NCBI RefSeq assembly: GCF_016135805.1
Contig: NZ_JADWOX010000003.1
Coordinates: forward strand, 1-64,000
Reading direction: 5' to 3'
From: Caulobacter hibisci
GTDB lineage: Bacteria; Pseudomonadota; Alphaproteobacteria; Caulobacterales; Caulobacteraceae
DNA: 64,000 nucleotides
The position numbers and the translations under genes were made by a program. The notes beneath the pieces were generated by a model. That model had not been told where the DNA came from. It was given only the letters and a program-made list of their open reading frames with translations, and ran no database searches. This document shows positions 15,706-24,277 of the stretch, piece by piece (the first letter of the stretch is position 1; each line of letters opens with the position of its first letter).

Positions 15706-16443
15706 ATGACCCTGCGCTCCAAGCTTTCGCTCGCCGCCTCTATCGCTATGGGCCTGGCTCTCGCCGCCTGCACGACGACCACGAACACCACGGTGTTCGT
15801 GCCCGTGGTCGCGCCGACGCCGCCGAGCTCGCTGACGCCGCAGCCGGTGATGCTGTTCAACCAGTCGAAGGAGGGCCGCAAGCTCTTCACCCTGGAGGCG
15901 GAGTTCCCCTATTGCGACGTCGAGACCGGCAAGGTCATCGTCGTGCCGCGCTGGTACGTCACCGACTTCGCCAGCGTGCCCTGGTACGGCCAGGGCTTCA
16001 TCGACCCGCAGGGGCCGACGGCGCGGGCCGCCATCGTCCATGACTGGCTCTACGCCGTGGGCGAGCCGGGCAAGCGGGGCGAGGCCGACCTGATCTTCCT
16101 GCGGGCGATGCTGAAATACGGGGTGAAGCCCTTCCAGGCCAACCTCGCCTACCAGGCCGTCAAGACCGGCGGCGAGAAGGGCTACGCCCTGCCCGGCGAC
16201 TGGACCTTCATCGATCCGCGCCGCCAGGAGGTGCGCCAGCCGCCGCCCTTCGCCCGCCCCAGGACCGGCGCGGTGCGGATCCTGCCGCGCTGCCAGGGCT
16301 TCGAGGCCCTGATCCAGACCGGATGGCGGGCCTATCCCCTGCCCAAGCCGGTGATCGCCGCGCCGCCGCCGGTGACCGTGACCAAGACGCCGATGGACGG
16401 GGTCAAGGCGCGCCTGCCCTGGGGCGGCGACAAGAAGAAGTAG
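15706..16443 (+). CDS. DUF1353-family lipoprotein
   Basis: The 245-residue product has a lipoprotein signal peptide with lipobox LAAC (Cys at about 22), then a Thr-rich linker. A DUF1353 domain covers about 60-180: FPYCDVETGKVIVVPRWYVTDFASVPWYG, ARAAIVHDWLYAVGE and KRGEADLIFLRAML. The conserved TDFASVPW and HDWLY motifs are intact. DUF1353 is known from phage and bacterial proteins without a settled function. A proline-rich, basic tail ends in GGDKKK. It is anchored probably in the outer membrane and divergent from the redoxin gene. Confidence 0.8.
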   Translation: MTLRSKLSLAASIAMGLALAACTTTTNTTVFVPVVAPTPPSSLTPQPVMLFNQSKEGRKLFTLEAEFPYCDVETGKVIVVPRWYVTDFASVPWYGQGFIDPQGPTARAAIVHDWLYAVGEPGKRGEADLIFLRAMLKYGVKPFQANLAYQAVKTGGEKGYALPGDWTFIDPRRQEVRQPPPFARPRTGAVRILPRCQGFEALIQTGWRAYPLPKPVIAAPPPVTVTKTPMDGVKARLPWGGDKKK

Positions 16444-16488
16444 GGGAAAAGGCGACGTCAGCCGTCTGAACGAGCCGCTCCCCTTAGG

Positions 16489-16581
16489 AAGTCATCGCCC
16501 GCTTTATGCGGGCGACCCAAGCTGGCTTGGCCATATCCTGACGCCTCGCTTGGGTCGCCCGGACGAGCCGGGCGATGACTT
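16489..16581. repeat. Inverted-repeat element at convergent gene ends
   Basis: The outer arms AAGTCATCGCCCG (16489-16501) and CGGGCGATGACTT (16569-16581) are perfect complements. Inner arms GCGGGCGACCCAAGC (16508-16522) and GCTTGGGTCGCCCG (16548-16561) also pair. This repeat family differs in sequence from the CCCTCTCCC type. It separates the DUF1353 and DsbD-like genes. Confidence 0.75.
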
Positions 16582-16599
16582 CTGTGGGTAATTCCGCGC

Positions 16600-18789
16600 C
16601 TAGCCCTTCGCCGCCTTCTCCACCGCCTCGATGACCAGGCCCTCGGTCAGCAGCTGGGGCAGGATCACCGGCGCGCTGGAGCCCTTCGGATAGACCAGAT
16701 ACAGCGGCACGCCGGCCCGGCCGTGCTCGGCCAGGGCCGCGGCGATGGCCGCGTCGCGCTTGGTCCAGTCAGCCTTGAGCAGGACGGCGTTCTGGGCCTT
16801 GAAGGCTTCGGCGAGGCGGGCGCCGCCCAGGGCGGTCTTCTCATTGACCTTGCAGGTCACGCACCAGTCGGCGGTGAAGTCGACCATCACCACCTTGCCC
16901 TCGGCCTGGAGGGCGGCGACGCGCTCGGGGCTCCAGGGCTCGGAGGCCAGGCCCGAGCCGGCCTCGGCGGTCTGAGAGCCGGAGGCGGCGGGGGTCGGAA
17001 CCTTCAGCGCGCCGACGGTCAGGGCCACGCCGCTGACCAGGCCCGCCAGGGCGAAGCCGAAGGCGACCAGCGGGGTCTTGCCGGCGAACCGGCGGGTCTC
17101 GCCCAGGCCGTAGGCCCAGGCGGCGAAGGCGACCAGCACGGCCGCCGCCAGCAGCAGGGCCAGGGCGACGCCGCCCGCCTGCTGGCTGAACACCCAGACC
17201 AGCCAGGCGGCCGCGCCGTACATCGGGAAGGCCAGGGCGTGCTTGAGCACGTCCATCCACGGGCCCGGCCGGGGCAGCTTGCGCAGCAGGCCGGGCACGA
17301 AGGCCAGGATGACGAAGGGCGCGGCGAAGCCCAGGGCCAGGGCCAGGAACACCGCCAGGGCGAAGACCGGCGGCTGGGTCAGGGCGAAACCCAAGGCGCC
17401 GGCCATGAACGGCGCGGTGCAGGGGGCGGCGACGATCACCGCCAGGGCCCCGGTCAGGAAGGCCCCGGCCAGGCCCGAGCCGCCCGAGACGCGGCCGGCC
17501 GCGCCTTGGGCGGCGGCGCCGACCTCGAACACGCCCGACAGATTCAGGGCCACCAGCAGCATCAGCAGCGACAGCACCGCCACCACGGCCGGCGATTGCA
17601 GCTGGAAGCCCCAGCCCACGGCCGCCCCGCCGGCCCGGACGGCGATCAGCAGGCCGGCCAGGGCCAGGAAGGTCGCCACCACCCCGACCAGGAAAGCCAG
17701 GCCCTGGACGCGGGTCTTGCCGGCGTCGTGGGCGTGGGCGGCCAGGCTCGCGGCCTTCATCGACAGCACCGGGAAGACGCAGGGCATCAGGTTGAGGATC
17801 AGGCCGCCGAGAAAGGCGAACAGCAGGGCCACCGGCAGGCCGCCCGCGAGGCCGGAAGCGGCCGCGCCGCCGCTCGACGACGAGGCGCCGCCGGTCGAAC
17901 CGGCGCCGGCCGCGGGCAGCGAGCCTAGCCCTACGGAGCCCGGAAGGGGCGCTCCCTCGACGGCGGTGATCTCGTAGTCGCCGCCCTTGGTGGCCACGAC
18001 GCCGACCAGTTCCTTCACCGGTTCGGTCGCTTCCGGTCCGAAAGCGAAGCCAGAGGTGAGGGTCAGGGTCAGGCCGTCGGGGCCGCGCTCGATGGCCTGA
18101 GGCGCGGCGTGGTCGATGACCTGGCCCGAGTAAGGGAAGAAATAGGCGCCCGCGAAATCGCCGCCCTTCAGGGCCGCGCCGGTCACCGACAGCTTCACGG
18201 CCTGGCCGTCGCGCGTCCACACGGCCTTGAGGCCGGCGGGCTTGGGGGCCTTGGCCAGGACGGTGGCGACGGTCTCGCCCCACTTCGGATCGGGCTTGGC
18301 CGGGCCGGCGACGATCGGCAGGGTCAGGGTGACCACCGCGTCCTCGGGAACGCAGATCTCCTCGCAGACCAGGAAGGCCGCGGCGGCCTTCAGGGTAACG
18401 CTTTCGCCCGGCCTGGCGGTGGCCGGCACGGTGATCGGCACGGGCAGCAGCACCTCGCCGTTGTAGGCGTAGTCCTGCAGCGGCCCGACCCGGACCCGTT
18501 CGGGCGTCGGCCAGACGATGTCGCCGGCGGTCCAGCCGGGCGGCAGGGTCCAGACGATCTTGGTGGCGTCGCCGGCGTCGCCGGGATTGCGCCAGTAGGT
18601 GTGCCAATGGGTCTGGATTTTCTGGCGCAGGGCCACGAACACCGTCGAGCCGGGAACGGCGGCGGCCTCCTGGGCGACCAGCTCGACCTCGATGTGGCCG
18701 GTCTTGACCACCTCGGCGCGGGCGGGCGCGCCGACGGCGAGAAGAGCCAGCGGGGCCAGGACGGCGGCGAACAACCTGCGCAACAGCAT
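16600..18789 (-). CDS. DsbD-type membrane thiol:disulfide reductase with thioredoxin domain
   Basis: The 729-residue protein passes electrons from cytoplasmic thioredoxin to the periplasm. In order: signal peptide (MLLRRLFAAVLAPLALLAVG); an N-terminal periplasmic DsbC/DsbD-like beta domain (about 25-280) containing LVCEEICVPED; a low-complexity Ser/Gly/Ala linker (about 285-310); eight predicted membrane helices, with the redox Cys residues in NLMPCVFPVLSM and APCTAPFMAG; and a C-terminal thioredoxin domain with WCVTCK near residue 643. The start ATG at 18789 is chosen for the signal peptide; upstream in-frame sequence is not conserved-looking. It is divergent from the hotdog-fold gene. Likely partners are the nearby redoxin and cytochrome c maturation proteins. 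Confidence 0.88.
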   Translation of the reverse strand: MLLRRLFAAVLAPLALLAVGAPARAEVVKTGHIEVELVAQEAAAVPGSTVFVALRQKIQTHWHTYWRNPGDAGDATKIVWTLPPGWTAGDIVWPTPERVRVGPLQDYAYNGEVLLPVPITVPATARPGESVTLKAAAAFLVCEEICVPEDAVVTLTLPIVAGPAKPDPKWGETVATVLAKAPKPAGLKAVWTRDGQAVKLSVTGAALKGGDFAGAYFFPYSGQVIDHAAPQAIERGPDGLTLTLTSGFAFGPEATEPVKELVGVVATKGGDYEITAVEGAPLPGSVGLGSLPAAGAGSTGGASSSSGGAAASGLAGGLPVALLFAFLGGLILNLMPCVFPVLSMKAASLAAHAHDAGKTRVQGLAFLVGVVATFLALAGLLIAVRAGGAAVGWGFQLQSPAVVAVLSLLMLLVALNLSGVFEVGAAAQGAAGRVSGGSGLAGAFLTGALAVIVAAPCTAPFMAGALGFALTQPPVFALAVFLALALGFAAPFVILAFVPGLLRKLPRPGPWMDVLKHALAFPMYGAAAWLVWVFSQQAGGVALALLLAAAVLVAFAAWAYGLGETRRFAGKTPLVAFGFALAGLVSGVALTVGALKVPTPAASGSQTAEAGSGLASEPWSPERVAALQAEGKVVMVDFTADWCVTCKVNEKTALGGARLAEAFKAQNAVLLKADWTKRDAAIAAALAEHGRAGVPLYLVYPKGSSAPVILPQLLTEGLVIEAVEKAAKG

Positions 18790-18899
18790 CGGCGACCTTG
18801 CTAAGAAAACTCGCGAAGACACATGGCCCGCCCGCGCGCTCTCGACAACCGTCAAGGCGGCGTGGTCAGGTCGGGGCCTGCTTCGAACCAGGAAATCCA

Positions 18900-19292
18900 A
18901 TGCCCGCATCCTTCGACGACATCGAGATCGGCCAGGTGGTGACGCTGGGAACCACGGTGGTGGACGAGCGAGGCCTGACGGCCTTCATCGCCGCCTTCCA
19001 GCCGGGCTGGGACCCGTCGCTGGGCGCGCCCGACGCCATGGTCTTCGCTATCTGGAGCCGGCTCGACAGCGAGGCCACGGCCGACTGGCCGCAGACCAAG
19101 CGGGTGGGTGTCGACGCCCTGCGCTGGCTGCGCAACCCGCCCGCCGGCGAGCTGCTGCGCGGCCGCATGACCGTGATGGGCAAGGACCCGGTCGGCGAGG
19201 GCAAGGGCATCATCATCGCCCAGCAGGACCTGCTCGACGAGGCCGGCCGACTGGTGTTCTCGTGCCTGACGCGGAGCATCTTCGCCCGCTAG
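18900..19292 (+). CDS. MaoC-like hotdog-fold protein
   Basis: A 130-residue single-domain protein beginning FDDIEIGQVVTLGTTVVDERGLTAFIAAFQPGWDP. This resembles the opening of MaoC-type acyl dehydratases and related hotdog proteins, which hydrate enoyl-CoA or bind acyl-CoA. The canonical hydratase Asp/His motif is not clear, so enzymatic function is uncertain. ATG at 18900 is preceded by AGGAAAT. It ends 5 bp from the convergent ptsN stop. Confidence 0.6.
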   Translation: MPASFDDIEIGQVVTLGTTVVDERGLTAFIAAFQPGWDPSLGAPDAMVFAIWSRLDSEATADWPQTKRVGVDALRWLRNPPAGELLRGRMTVMGKDPVGEGKGIIIAQQDLLDEAGRLVFSCLTRSIFAR

Positions 19293-19297
19293 GGCGG

Positions 19298-19762
19298 TCA
19301 GGCCGCCGTCGAGGTCGCTTCGCGGGCCAGCAGCACGTGCACGGCGTCGGCCGAGCGGGCCTGGCGCAGCTGTTCGCGCAGGTCGGGCTGGCGCAGCAGG
19401 CGCGACACGCGGGCCAGGGCGCGCAGGTGCTGGGTGTTGGCCTCGGGCGGGGCGAACAGGGCCAGGAACAGGTCGACGGGCTTGTCGTCGAGGGCGTCGA
19501 AGGCGACGGGGGTTTCCAGGCGCACGAAGACGGCGCGCACGCGGTCCAGGCCCGGCAGGCGGGCGTGCGGCAGGGCCACGCCCTGGCCGACGCCGGTCGA
19601 GCCGGAGGCTTCGCGCTCGATCAGCCCATCCAGGGCCAAATCGGAATCGACACCCAGCACGCGGCCAGCGACGTCGGCGATGACGCCGAGCACCTGGCGC
19701 TTGTCCTTGGCGCTGACCCGCAGGGTCACGGCCCCCGGGTCAAGAAGATCGCCGATCGTCAT
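19298..19762 (-). CDS. ptsN: Nitrogen-PTS EIIA protein
   Basis: The 154-residue EIIA-Ntr domain accepts phosphate from NPr on a His, here His66 in GVALPHARLPG. The fold is complete: MTIGDLLDPG at the start and DKPVDLFLALFAPPEANTQHLRALARVSRLL near 95-125. In alphaproteobacteria this branch senses nitrogen status and tunes (p)ppGpp, K+ transport and other targets. It follows hpf on the same strand after an 84-bp gap holding a strong hairpin (19809-19835), matching the common rpoN-hpf-ptsN order. Confidence 0.92.
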   Translation of the reverse strand: MTIGDLLDPGAVTLRVSAKDKRQVLGVIADVAGRVLGVDSDLALDGLIEREASGSTGVGQGVALPHARLPGLDRVRAVFVRLETPVAFDALDDKPVDLFLALFAPPEANTQHLRALARVSRLLRQPDLREQLRQARSADAVHVLLAREATSTAA

Positions 19763-19808
19763 GGACTTAACTAGCTCGCTCTATGCCGGCCGCCGAAGCA
19801 TGGCCGCC

Positions 19809-19835
19809 GCGGTCCCGGAAACGCGCCGGGACCGC
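19809..19835. terminator. Strong hairpin between hpf and ptsN
   Basis: GCGGTCCCGG and CCGGGACCGC pair perfectly over 10 bp around a 7-nt loop. No U-run follows on either strand, so it may be a partial terminator or mRNA stabiliser that makes hpf more abundant than ptsN. Confidence 0.45.
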
Positions 19836-19846
19836 TTAGGCTCCAG

Positions 19847-20479
19847 CTAGCTCAAGGTCGAGCCATTTCCATTCAGCGGCTTGGTGCGCTCGGGGTCGAT
19901 CCAGCCGATATTTCCGTCCGTTCGGCGGTAGACCACCGACAATCCGCCATGGGCGGCGTTCCTAAACACGATTGCCTGGGACTCGGTCAAGTCCAGTTCC
20001 ATGACAGCCATCGAAACGGTCATCGTCTTGAGGGCGGCCTGGGTTTCGGCGATGACCATGGCCGACGGAGCGCCGGCGGGGTGGTCGTCCTCGGCCGCCC
20101 AGTCGTCGGTCTCGCCGTCTTCGACTTCGGGCGCGCGCAGCACGTAGAAGGCCGCGTTTTCCGCCTGCTTGGCGGTGGCGGCGATCGAGTGGCTCTTAAG
20201 GCGCTGCTTGTACCGCCTTATGCGCGTCTCGATCTTGGCCAGGGCCTGGTCGAACGCCATGTGGGCGTCGCCGCCGGAGCCGTGGCTCATGAGCTGCTGG
20301 CCCGAAGCCAGCTTGACCGAACAATCGACACGGAAGGCGTAACCCTCCTTGCTGATCACGACGTCGGCGTCACCGCCGCGGTCGAAATACTTGCCGATGC
20401 TCAGGGCGATTTCGTCGGAGACTCGCGCTCGCAGAGCCTCACCAACGTCGACATGCTTGCCGGAGATTTGGACTTGCAT
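19847..20479 (-). CDS. hpf: Ribosome hibernation promoting factor, long form
   Basis: The 210-residue protein has the N-terminal S30AE/YfiA domain (MQVQISGKHVDVGEALRARVSDEIALSIGKYF, to about residue 105). A flexible acidic linker follows (about 115-145, VEDGETDDWAAEDD), then the C-terminal dimerisation domain with MAVMELDLTESQAIVFRNAAHGGLSVVYRRTDGNIGWIDP. Long HPF alone drives 100S ribosome dimers in stationary or starved cells. It is encoded downstream of rpoN in many proteobacteria; here exoD-like and fic genes intervene. Confidence 0.95.
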   Translation of the reverse strand: MQVQISGKHVDVGEALRARVSDEIALSIGKYFDRGGDADVVISKEGYAFRVDCSVKLASGQQLMSHGSGGDAHMAFDQALAKIETRIRRYKQRLKSHSIAATAKQAENAAFYVLRAPEVEDGETDDWAAEDDHPAGAPSAMVIAETQAALKTMTVSMAVMELDLTESQAIVFRNAAHGGLSVVYRRTDGNIGWIDPERTKPLNGNGSTLS

Positions 20480-20531
20480 GCCCTATCAACGCGCCCGTCC
20501 GGGGGCGGTGTCAAGCGGGAGCAAAACCGCC

Positions 20532-21143
20532 TCAGAAGAGTCCCGAAAAGACCCCGATCAGCGTCTTGACGGCGGCCGTCACGACCCCTGCGCTGACGAA
20601 CAGCAGGGCCGCGCTGCCGGCCGCCATCAGATAGCCGAGCAGGGCCAGCAGGCCGTCGCGTTGCAGCAGGGCCAGCGCCAGAACCGCGACCGTGGCTCCC
20701 GGCGCCAGGTTGCCCAGCGGGATCGGCAGGATCAGCACCAGGGCCAGCAGGGTGCAGACGACGCCGATGAAACGCTCGCCGCCAGCCACGAACAGGAAAC
20801 CGAAGCGGGGCCTGGTCACCACCTCCAGCCGCCGCAGGACGGGGGTGATCTTGCGGAACAGGCCGCGCAGGTCGTCGCGCTTCAAGGGTTTTTCGACCAG
20901 TCCCTCGGGCAGCCACGGCGCATTGGCGCCCAGGGCGATCTGCGGCGCCAGCAGCAGGATCGGCAGCGACAGGATCGTCGAGGAGCCCGGCGGCAGCGGC
21001 AGGCAGTTGAGCAGGCCGAACACCAGCAGCGTCGCGCCGAAGGCCCGGCTGTCGAACGCTTCCAGCATCTGGCCGACCGTCAGGACGGGGCGGGGATCGT
21101 CGCCGAAGCCCGCGATCACGTCGGACAGTTTCTCTTGGTTCAT
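20532..21143 (-). CDS. ExoD-family inner membrane protein
   Basis: The 203-residue protein has the ExoD family layout: a soluble N-terminal part with VGQMLEAFDSRAFGATLLVFGLLNCLPLPPGSSTILSLP, then four or so hydrophobic segments (about 40-70, 120-150, 155-195). ExoD was first linked to exopolysaccharide synthesis and alkali tolerance in rhizobia; the biochemical role is unknown. It lies 52 bp upstream of hpf on the same strand and may share its transcript. ATG at 21143. Confidence 0.8.
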   Translation of the reverse strand: MNQEKLSDVIAGFGDDPRPVLTVGQMLEAFDSRAFGATLLVFGLLNCLPLPPGSSTILSLPILLLAPQIALGANAPWLPEGLVEKPLKRDDLRGLFRKITPVLRRLEVVTRPRFGFLFVAGGERFIGVVCTLLALVLILPIPLGNLAPGATVAVLALALLQRDGLLALLGYLMAAGSAALLFVSAGVVTAAVKTLIGVFSGLF

Positions 21144-21272
21144 GCGCGATCCTGTTTCGCCCCTTCCCTATAACGCGGGAACAGGCTCGTGCGCTTGCGC
21201 GAAAGCGTCGCAGATCGTCACTCGTGCGTTCACGACGAAAAAGCTTTCACATGGCCTTGATCGGGCCACCTT

Positions 21273-21300
21273 ATTAAATCTTATTGCAGTAAGATTTAAT
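21273..21300. promoter_or_regulatory. Perfect 28-bp palindrome upstream of fic
   Basis: ATTAAATCTTA (21273-21283) and TAAGATTTAAT (21290-21300) are exact reverse complements around TTGCAG. The AT-rich site stands out in high-GC DNA and ends 31 bp before the fic ATG. It is most simply an operator, perhaps for the winged-helix domain of the Fic protein itself. Confidence 0.6.
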
Positions 21301-21331
21301 TGAAAGCTCGATCTATCCTGCCCGTTGAATC

Positions 21332-22534
21332 ATGGACCGCACCGCTCTCAGCCACCGTATCCGCGAAACCCTGGTGCGGCTGCCGCCGCCCCACGAGCAC
21401 GCCTATGCGGTCAGACCTCCGGCGCCGCCGCGCGGCCACGTGCCGCTGGTGACGATCAGCCAGCGCGTACGCCGCGCCGACCAGGCCCTGGCCGAGGTGG
21501 CGGCCTATGCGCTGACGCTGAAGGACCCGTTCGTGGTCAGCCGCATTCTCACCCGCCAGGAGGCCGTGAGCAGCTCGGCCATTGAAGGCACGCAGAGCAC
21601 GCTCGACGAAATCCTGGCTTCGGAAGAAACGCAGGACGGCGAGACCCGCGCCGCGGTGAAATCGGTCCGCCGATACGCCCGGGCCCTGGACTACTACGTC
21701 AAGCGCGCGGGCAAGATCGGCCCCGCCGTGTTCGAGGCCAAGACCCTTCGCCACCTTCACATGCAGGTGATGCGCGAGGAGGAAAACTATCGCGACCCGC
21801 CGGGCGAGCCGCGCACGGTGACGGTCTGGATCGGCCAGGGCGACATCAACTACTCGGTCTTCAACCCGCCTCCGGCGGCCCTGGTCGCCGAGCATCTGGC
21901 CGACACCCTGGCCTATATGCGCGACAGCGAGGTGGTCGGCCTGGGACAGAGCCTGGTCGCGCGCATGGCCATCGCCCACGCCCACTTCGAGGCCGTTCAT
22001 CCCTTTCGCGACGGCAACGGCCGGGTGGGCCGCCTGCTCCTGCCGATGATGATGGCGGCCGACGGGGCGACGCCGCTCTATCTCTCGTCCTATATCGAGG
22101 CCAACAAGGCCGACTACTACGAGGCCCTGAAGGCCGCCCAGCAGCGCGAAGACTGGCCTGCGATCATCGGCTTCATGGCCGACGCCGTGACCGGGTCGGC
22201 GGCCGAGGTGATGCGCACCCGCGACGCCCTGCTGGCGCTACGCGCCCTGTGGTCGGGCCGGCGGAAATTCCGGAAGGGCTCTTCGGCCCTGCGGGCGATA
22301 GAGATCTTGGCGACCCATCCGGTGGTCACCATCGGACGCCTGGCGGGCCTGCTCGACGTCAGCTTTCCCGCCGCTAGCAAGGCGGTGGGCCAGTTGGTCG
22401 ACGCCGGCGTGCTGCATGAGCGCACCGGCTACGAGCGCAACCGCATCTTCGCGGCCAGCGAAGCCCTGGCGATCATGAACCGTCCATTCGGACGCGATCC
22501 GATCCTGCCCGAGGCCCAGGGCGCTCTAGGGTAG
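21332..22534 (+). CDS. Fic-domain AMP-transferase with C-terminal winged helix
   Basis: The 400-residue protein carries the complete Fic active site HPFRDGNGRVGR (His223). The inhibitory helix motif SSAIEGT (Glu84) lies N-terminal, so it is a self-inhibited class II Fic. The N-terminal region (LPPPHEHAYAVRPPAPP...) matches the family of multi-domain Fic proteins. A C-terminal winged-helix segment (about 315-375: ALRAIEILATHPVVTIGRLAGLLDVSFPAASKAVGQLVDAGVL) should bind DNA. Such enzymes usually transfer AMP from ATP to target hydroxyl groups; the target is unknown. It is the only plus-strand gene between exoD-like and rpoN and breaks their usual linkage to hpf. Confidence 0.9.
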   Translation: MDRTALSHRIRETLVRLPPPHEHAYAVRPPAPPRGHVPLVTISQRVRRADQALAEVAAYALTLKDPFVVSRILTRQEAVSSSAIEGTQSTLDEILASEETQDGETRAAVKSVRRYARALDYYVKRAGKIGPAVFEAKTLRHLHMQVMREEENYRDPPGEPRTVTVWIGQGDINYSVFNPPPAALVAEHLADTLAYMRDSEVVGLGQSLVARMAIAHAHFEAVHPFRDGNGRVGRLLLPMMMAADGATPLYLSSYIEANKADYYEALKAAQQREDWPAIIGFMADAVTGSAAEVMRTRDALLALRALWSGRRKFRKGSSALRAIEILATHPVVTIGRLAGLLDVSFPAASKAVGQLVDAGVLHERTGYERNRIFAASEALAIMNRPFGRDPILPEAQGALG

Positions 22535-22585
22535 GCTTACGCGGCCGACCGGCTCGGGCGCTCCGGGCGTTCTGTTTCCAGGGCC

Positions 22586-24085
22586 TCAGCAGGCTTCCTT
22601 GATCAGCCGGCGGCGCTCGACCGACGACGGGATGCGCATGGCCTCGCGGTACTTGGCGACGGTGCGGCGGGCGATGTCGACGCCGGCGGCCTTGAGGATC
22701 TCGACGATGCGGTCGTCGGAGTGGACCTCGGCCTCGCTGCGTTCGGCCTCGACCAGGCCCTTGATCTTGTGGCGGACGCTGGCGGCGGAGTGGGCCTCGC
22801 CGCCTTCCGACGACTGGATGGCCGAGGTGAAGAAGAACTTCAGCTCGAACACCCCGCGCGGGGTGGCGACGTACTTGTTGGAGGTCACCCGGCTGACCGT
22901 GCTCTCGTGCATGCCGATGGCGTCGGCGACGGTCTTTAGGTTCAGCGGCCGCAGGTGCTCGACGCCATAGGCCAGGAAGCCGTCCTGCTGGCGCACGATC
23001 TCGCTGGCCACCTTGAGGATGGTCTTGGCCCGCTGGTCGAGGCTTTTGACCAGCCAGTTGGCGCTGGCGAAGCTGTCGGAGACGAAGGTCTTTTCCTGGT
23101 CGCTGCGCGCGCCCTTGGAGACGCGGGCGTGGTAGCGCTGGTCGACCAGCACGCGCGGCAGGGTGTCGGTGTTCAGCTCGACATGCCACATGCCGCCCAG
23201 GCCTTCGCGCACATGCACGTCGGGCACCAGGGTCTGGGGCGGATCGCTGTGGAAGGCCGCGCCGGGACGCGGAGTCAGGCCGCGGACCTCGGCGATCATC
23301 TCGCGCAGGTCCTCGTCGTCGACGCCGCAGATCTTGCGCAGCGCGACCAGGTCGCGGCGGGCCAGCAGGTCGAGATTGTCGAGCAGGGCGGCGATGGCCG
23401 GGTCGTAGCGGTTGGCGTCGCGCAGTTGCAATTCCAGGCATTCGCGCACGTCGCGGGCGGCCACGCCGCTGGGCTCGAAGCCCTGCACGACCTTCAGCAC
23501 GCGCTCGATGCGCTCCAGCTCGCAGCCCAGGCGCTCGGCGATCTCCCACAGATCGGCGCGCAGGTAGCCGGCGGCGTCGACGCCGTCGATCAGGATGGCG
23601 GCGATGGCCTCGTCGGCCGGCGACAGGCCGGCCAGGACCAACTGGCCGTTCAGATATTCGGAAAGGGTCTCGGGGCGGTTCAGGGCGCCTTCGAAATTGT
23701 CGTCGCCCTCGAAGCTGCCGCCGCCGCCGGCGCGGGACCAGTCGATCTGGCCGCCGGCGTGCTCGGCGCCGAAGCTCTCGCCGTCGCCGGTGGCGCGCTC
23801 GCCGGGGGAGACGTCGTCGCCGGGCGTGTCCATCTCGCGGTTGGCCGCGGAGTCGGAGACGCTTTCCATGCCGAGGTTCTCGACGGCGCGCTCGGGCTCG
23901 CCGTCGCGTTCGACCTCGCGCTCGCTGTCGTCGCGTTGCAGCAGGGGATTACGCTCGAGCTCGGCCTCGACGAAGGCGTCGAGCTCGATGTTCGACAGTT
24001 GCAGAAGCTTGATGGCCTGCTGCAGCTGCGGCGTGATGACAAGGCCTTGGCCCTGCCGGATGTCGAGTCTTGGGCTGAGCGCCAA
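22586..24085 (-). CDS. rpoN: RNA polymerase sigma-54 factor
   Basis: The 499-residue sigma-54 has region I with LVITPQLQQAIKLLQLSNIELDAFVEAELERNPLLQ (residues about 16-50), an acidic region II (about 55-125), the core-binding region III, and the C-terminal DNA-binding part with the RpoN box ARRTVAKYREAM near 478. The start is TTG behind a perfect AGGAGG (24096-24091). It is the last gene before the terminator at 24203-24231 on its upstream side, so it has its own promoter in 24086-24202. It directs transcription from -24/-12 promoters with activator ATPases; in Caulobacter this includes flagellar and stalk genes. Confidence 0.96.
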   Translation of the reverse strand: MALSPRLDIRQGQGLVITPQLQQAIKLLQLSNIELDAFVEAELERNPLLQRDDSEREVERDGEPERAVENLGMESVSDSAANREMDTPGDDVSPGERATGDGESFGAEHAGGQIDWSRAGGGGSFEGDDNFEGALNRPETLSEYLNGQLVLAGLSPADEAIAAILIDGVDAAGYLRADLWEIAERLGCELERIERVLKVVQGFEPSGVAARDVRECLELQLRDANRYDPAIAALLDNLDLLARRDLVALRKICGVDDEDLREMIAEVRGLTPRPGAAFHSDPPQTLVPDVHVREGLGGMWHVELNTDTLPRVLVDQRYHARVSKGARSDQEKTFVSDSFASANWLVKSLDQRAKTILKVASEIVRQQDGFLAYGVEHLRPLNLKTVADAIGMHESTVSRVTSNKYVATPRGVFELKFFFTSAIQSSEGGEAHSAASVRHKIKGLVEAERSEAEVHSDDRIVEILKAAGVDIARRTVAKYREAMRIPSSVERRRLIKEAC

Positions 24086-24202
24086 CGCGCCCTCCTGGCA
24101 AATCGAACGGAACTTACGATCGCCATTGAAGGGCAGTCTGGTTAACGGGCCGCGAACACCAGCAAATATCGGGCCAGTGCGACCATCCGTCCGCAGAAAA
24201 GA

Positions 24203-24231
24203 AAAAAGGCCTTGCTGGGCAAGGCCTTTTT
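24203..24231 (-). terminator. Rho-independent terminator after lptB
   Basis: AAAAAGGCCTTGC-TGG-GCAAGGCCTTTTT: a perfect 13-bp stem. On the minus strand it is followed by a TTTTCTTTTC tract. It ends the lptC-lptA-lptB transcript and separates it from rpoN. Confidence 0.9.
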
Positions 24232-24277
24232 GAAGGTCGATGCGGCAGGTCGCCCCGCCTCAATCGCGTCCGAACCC

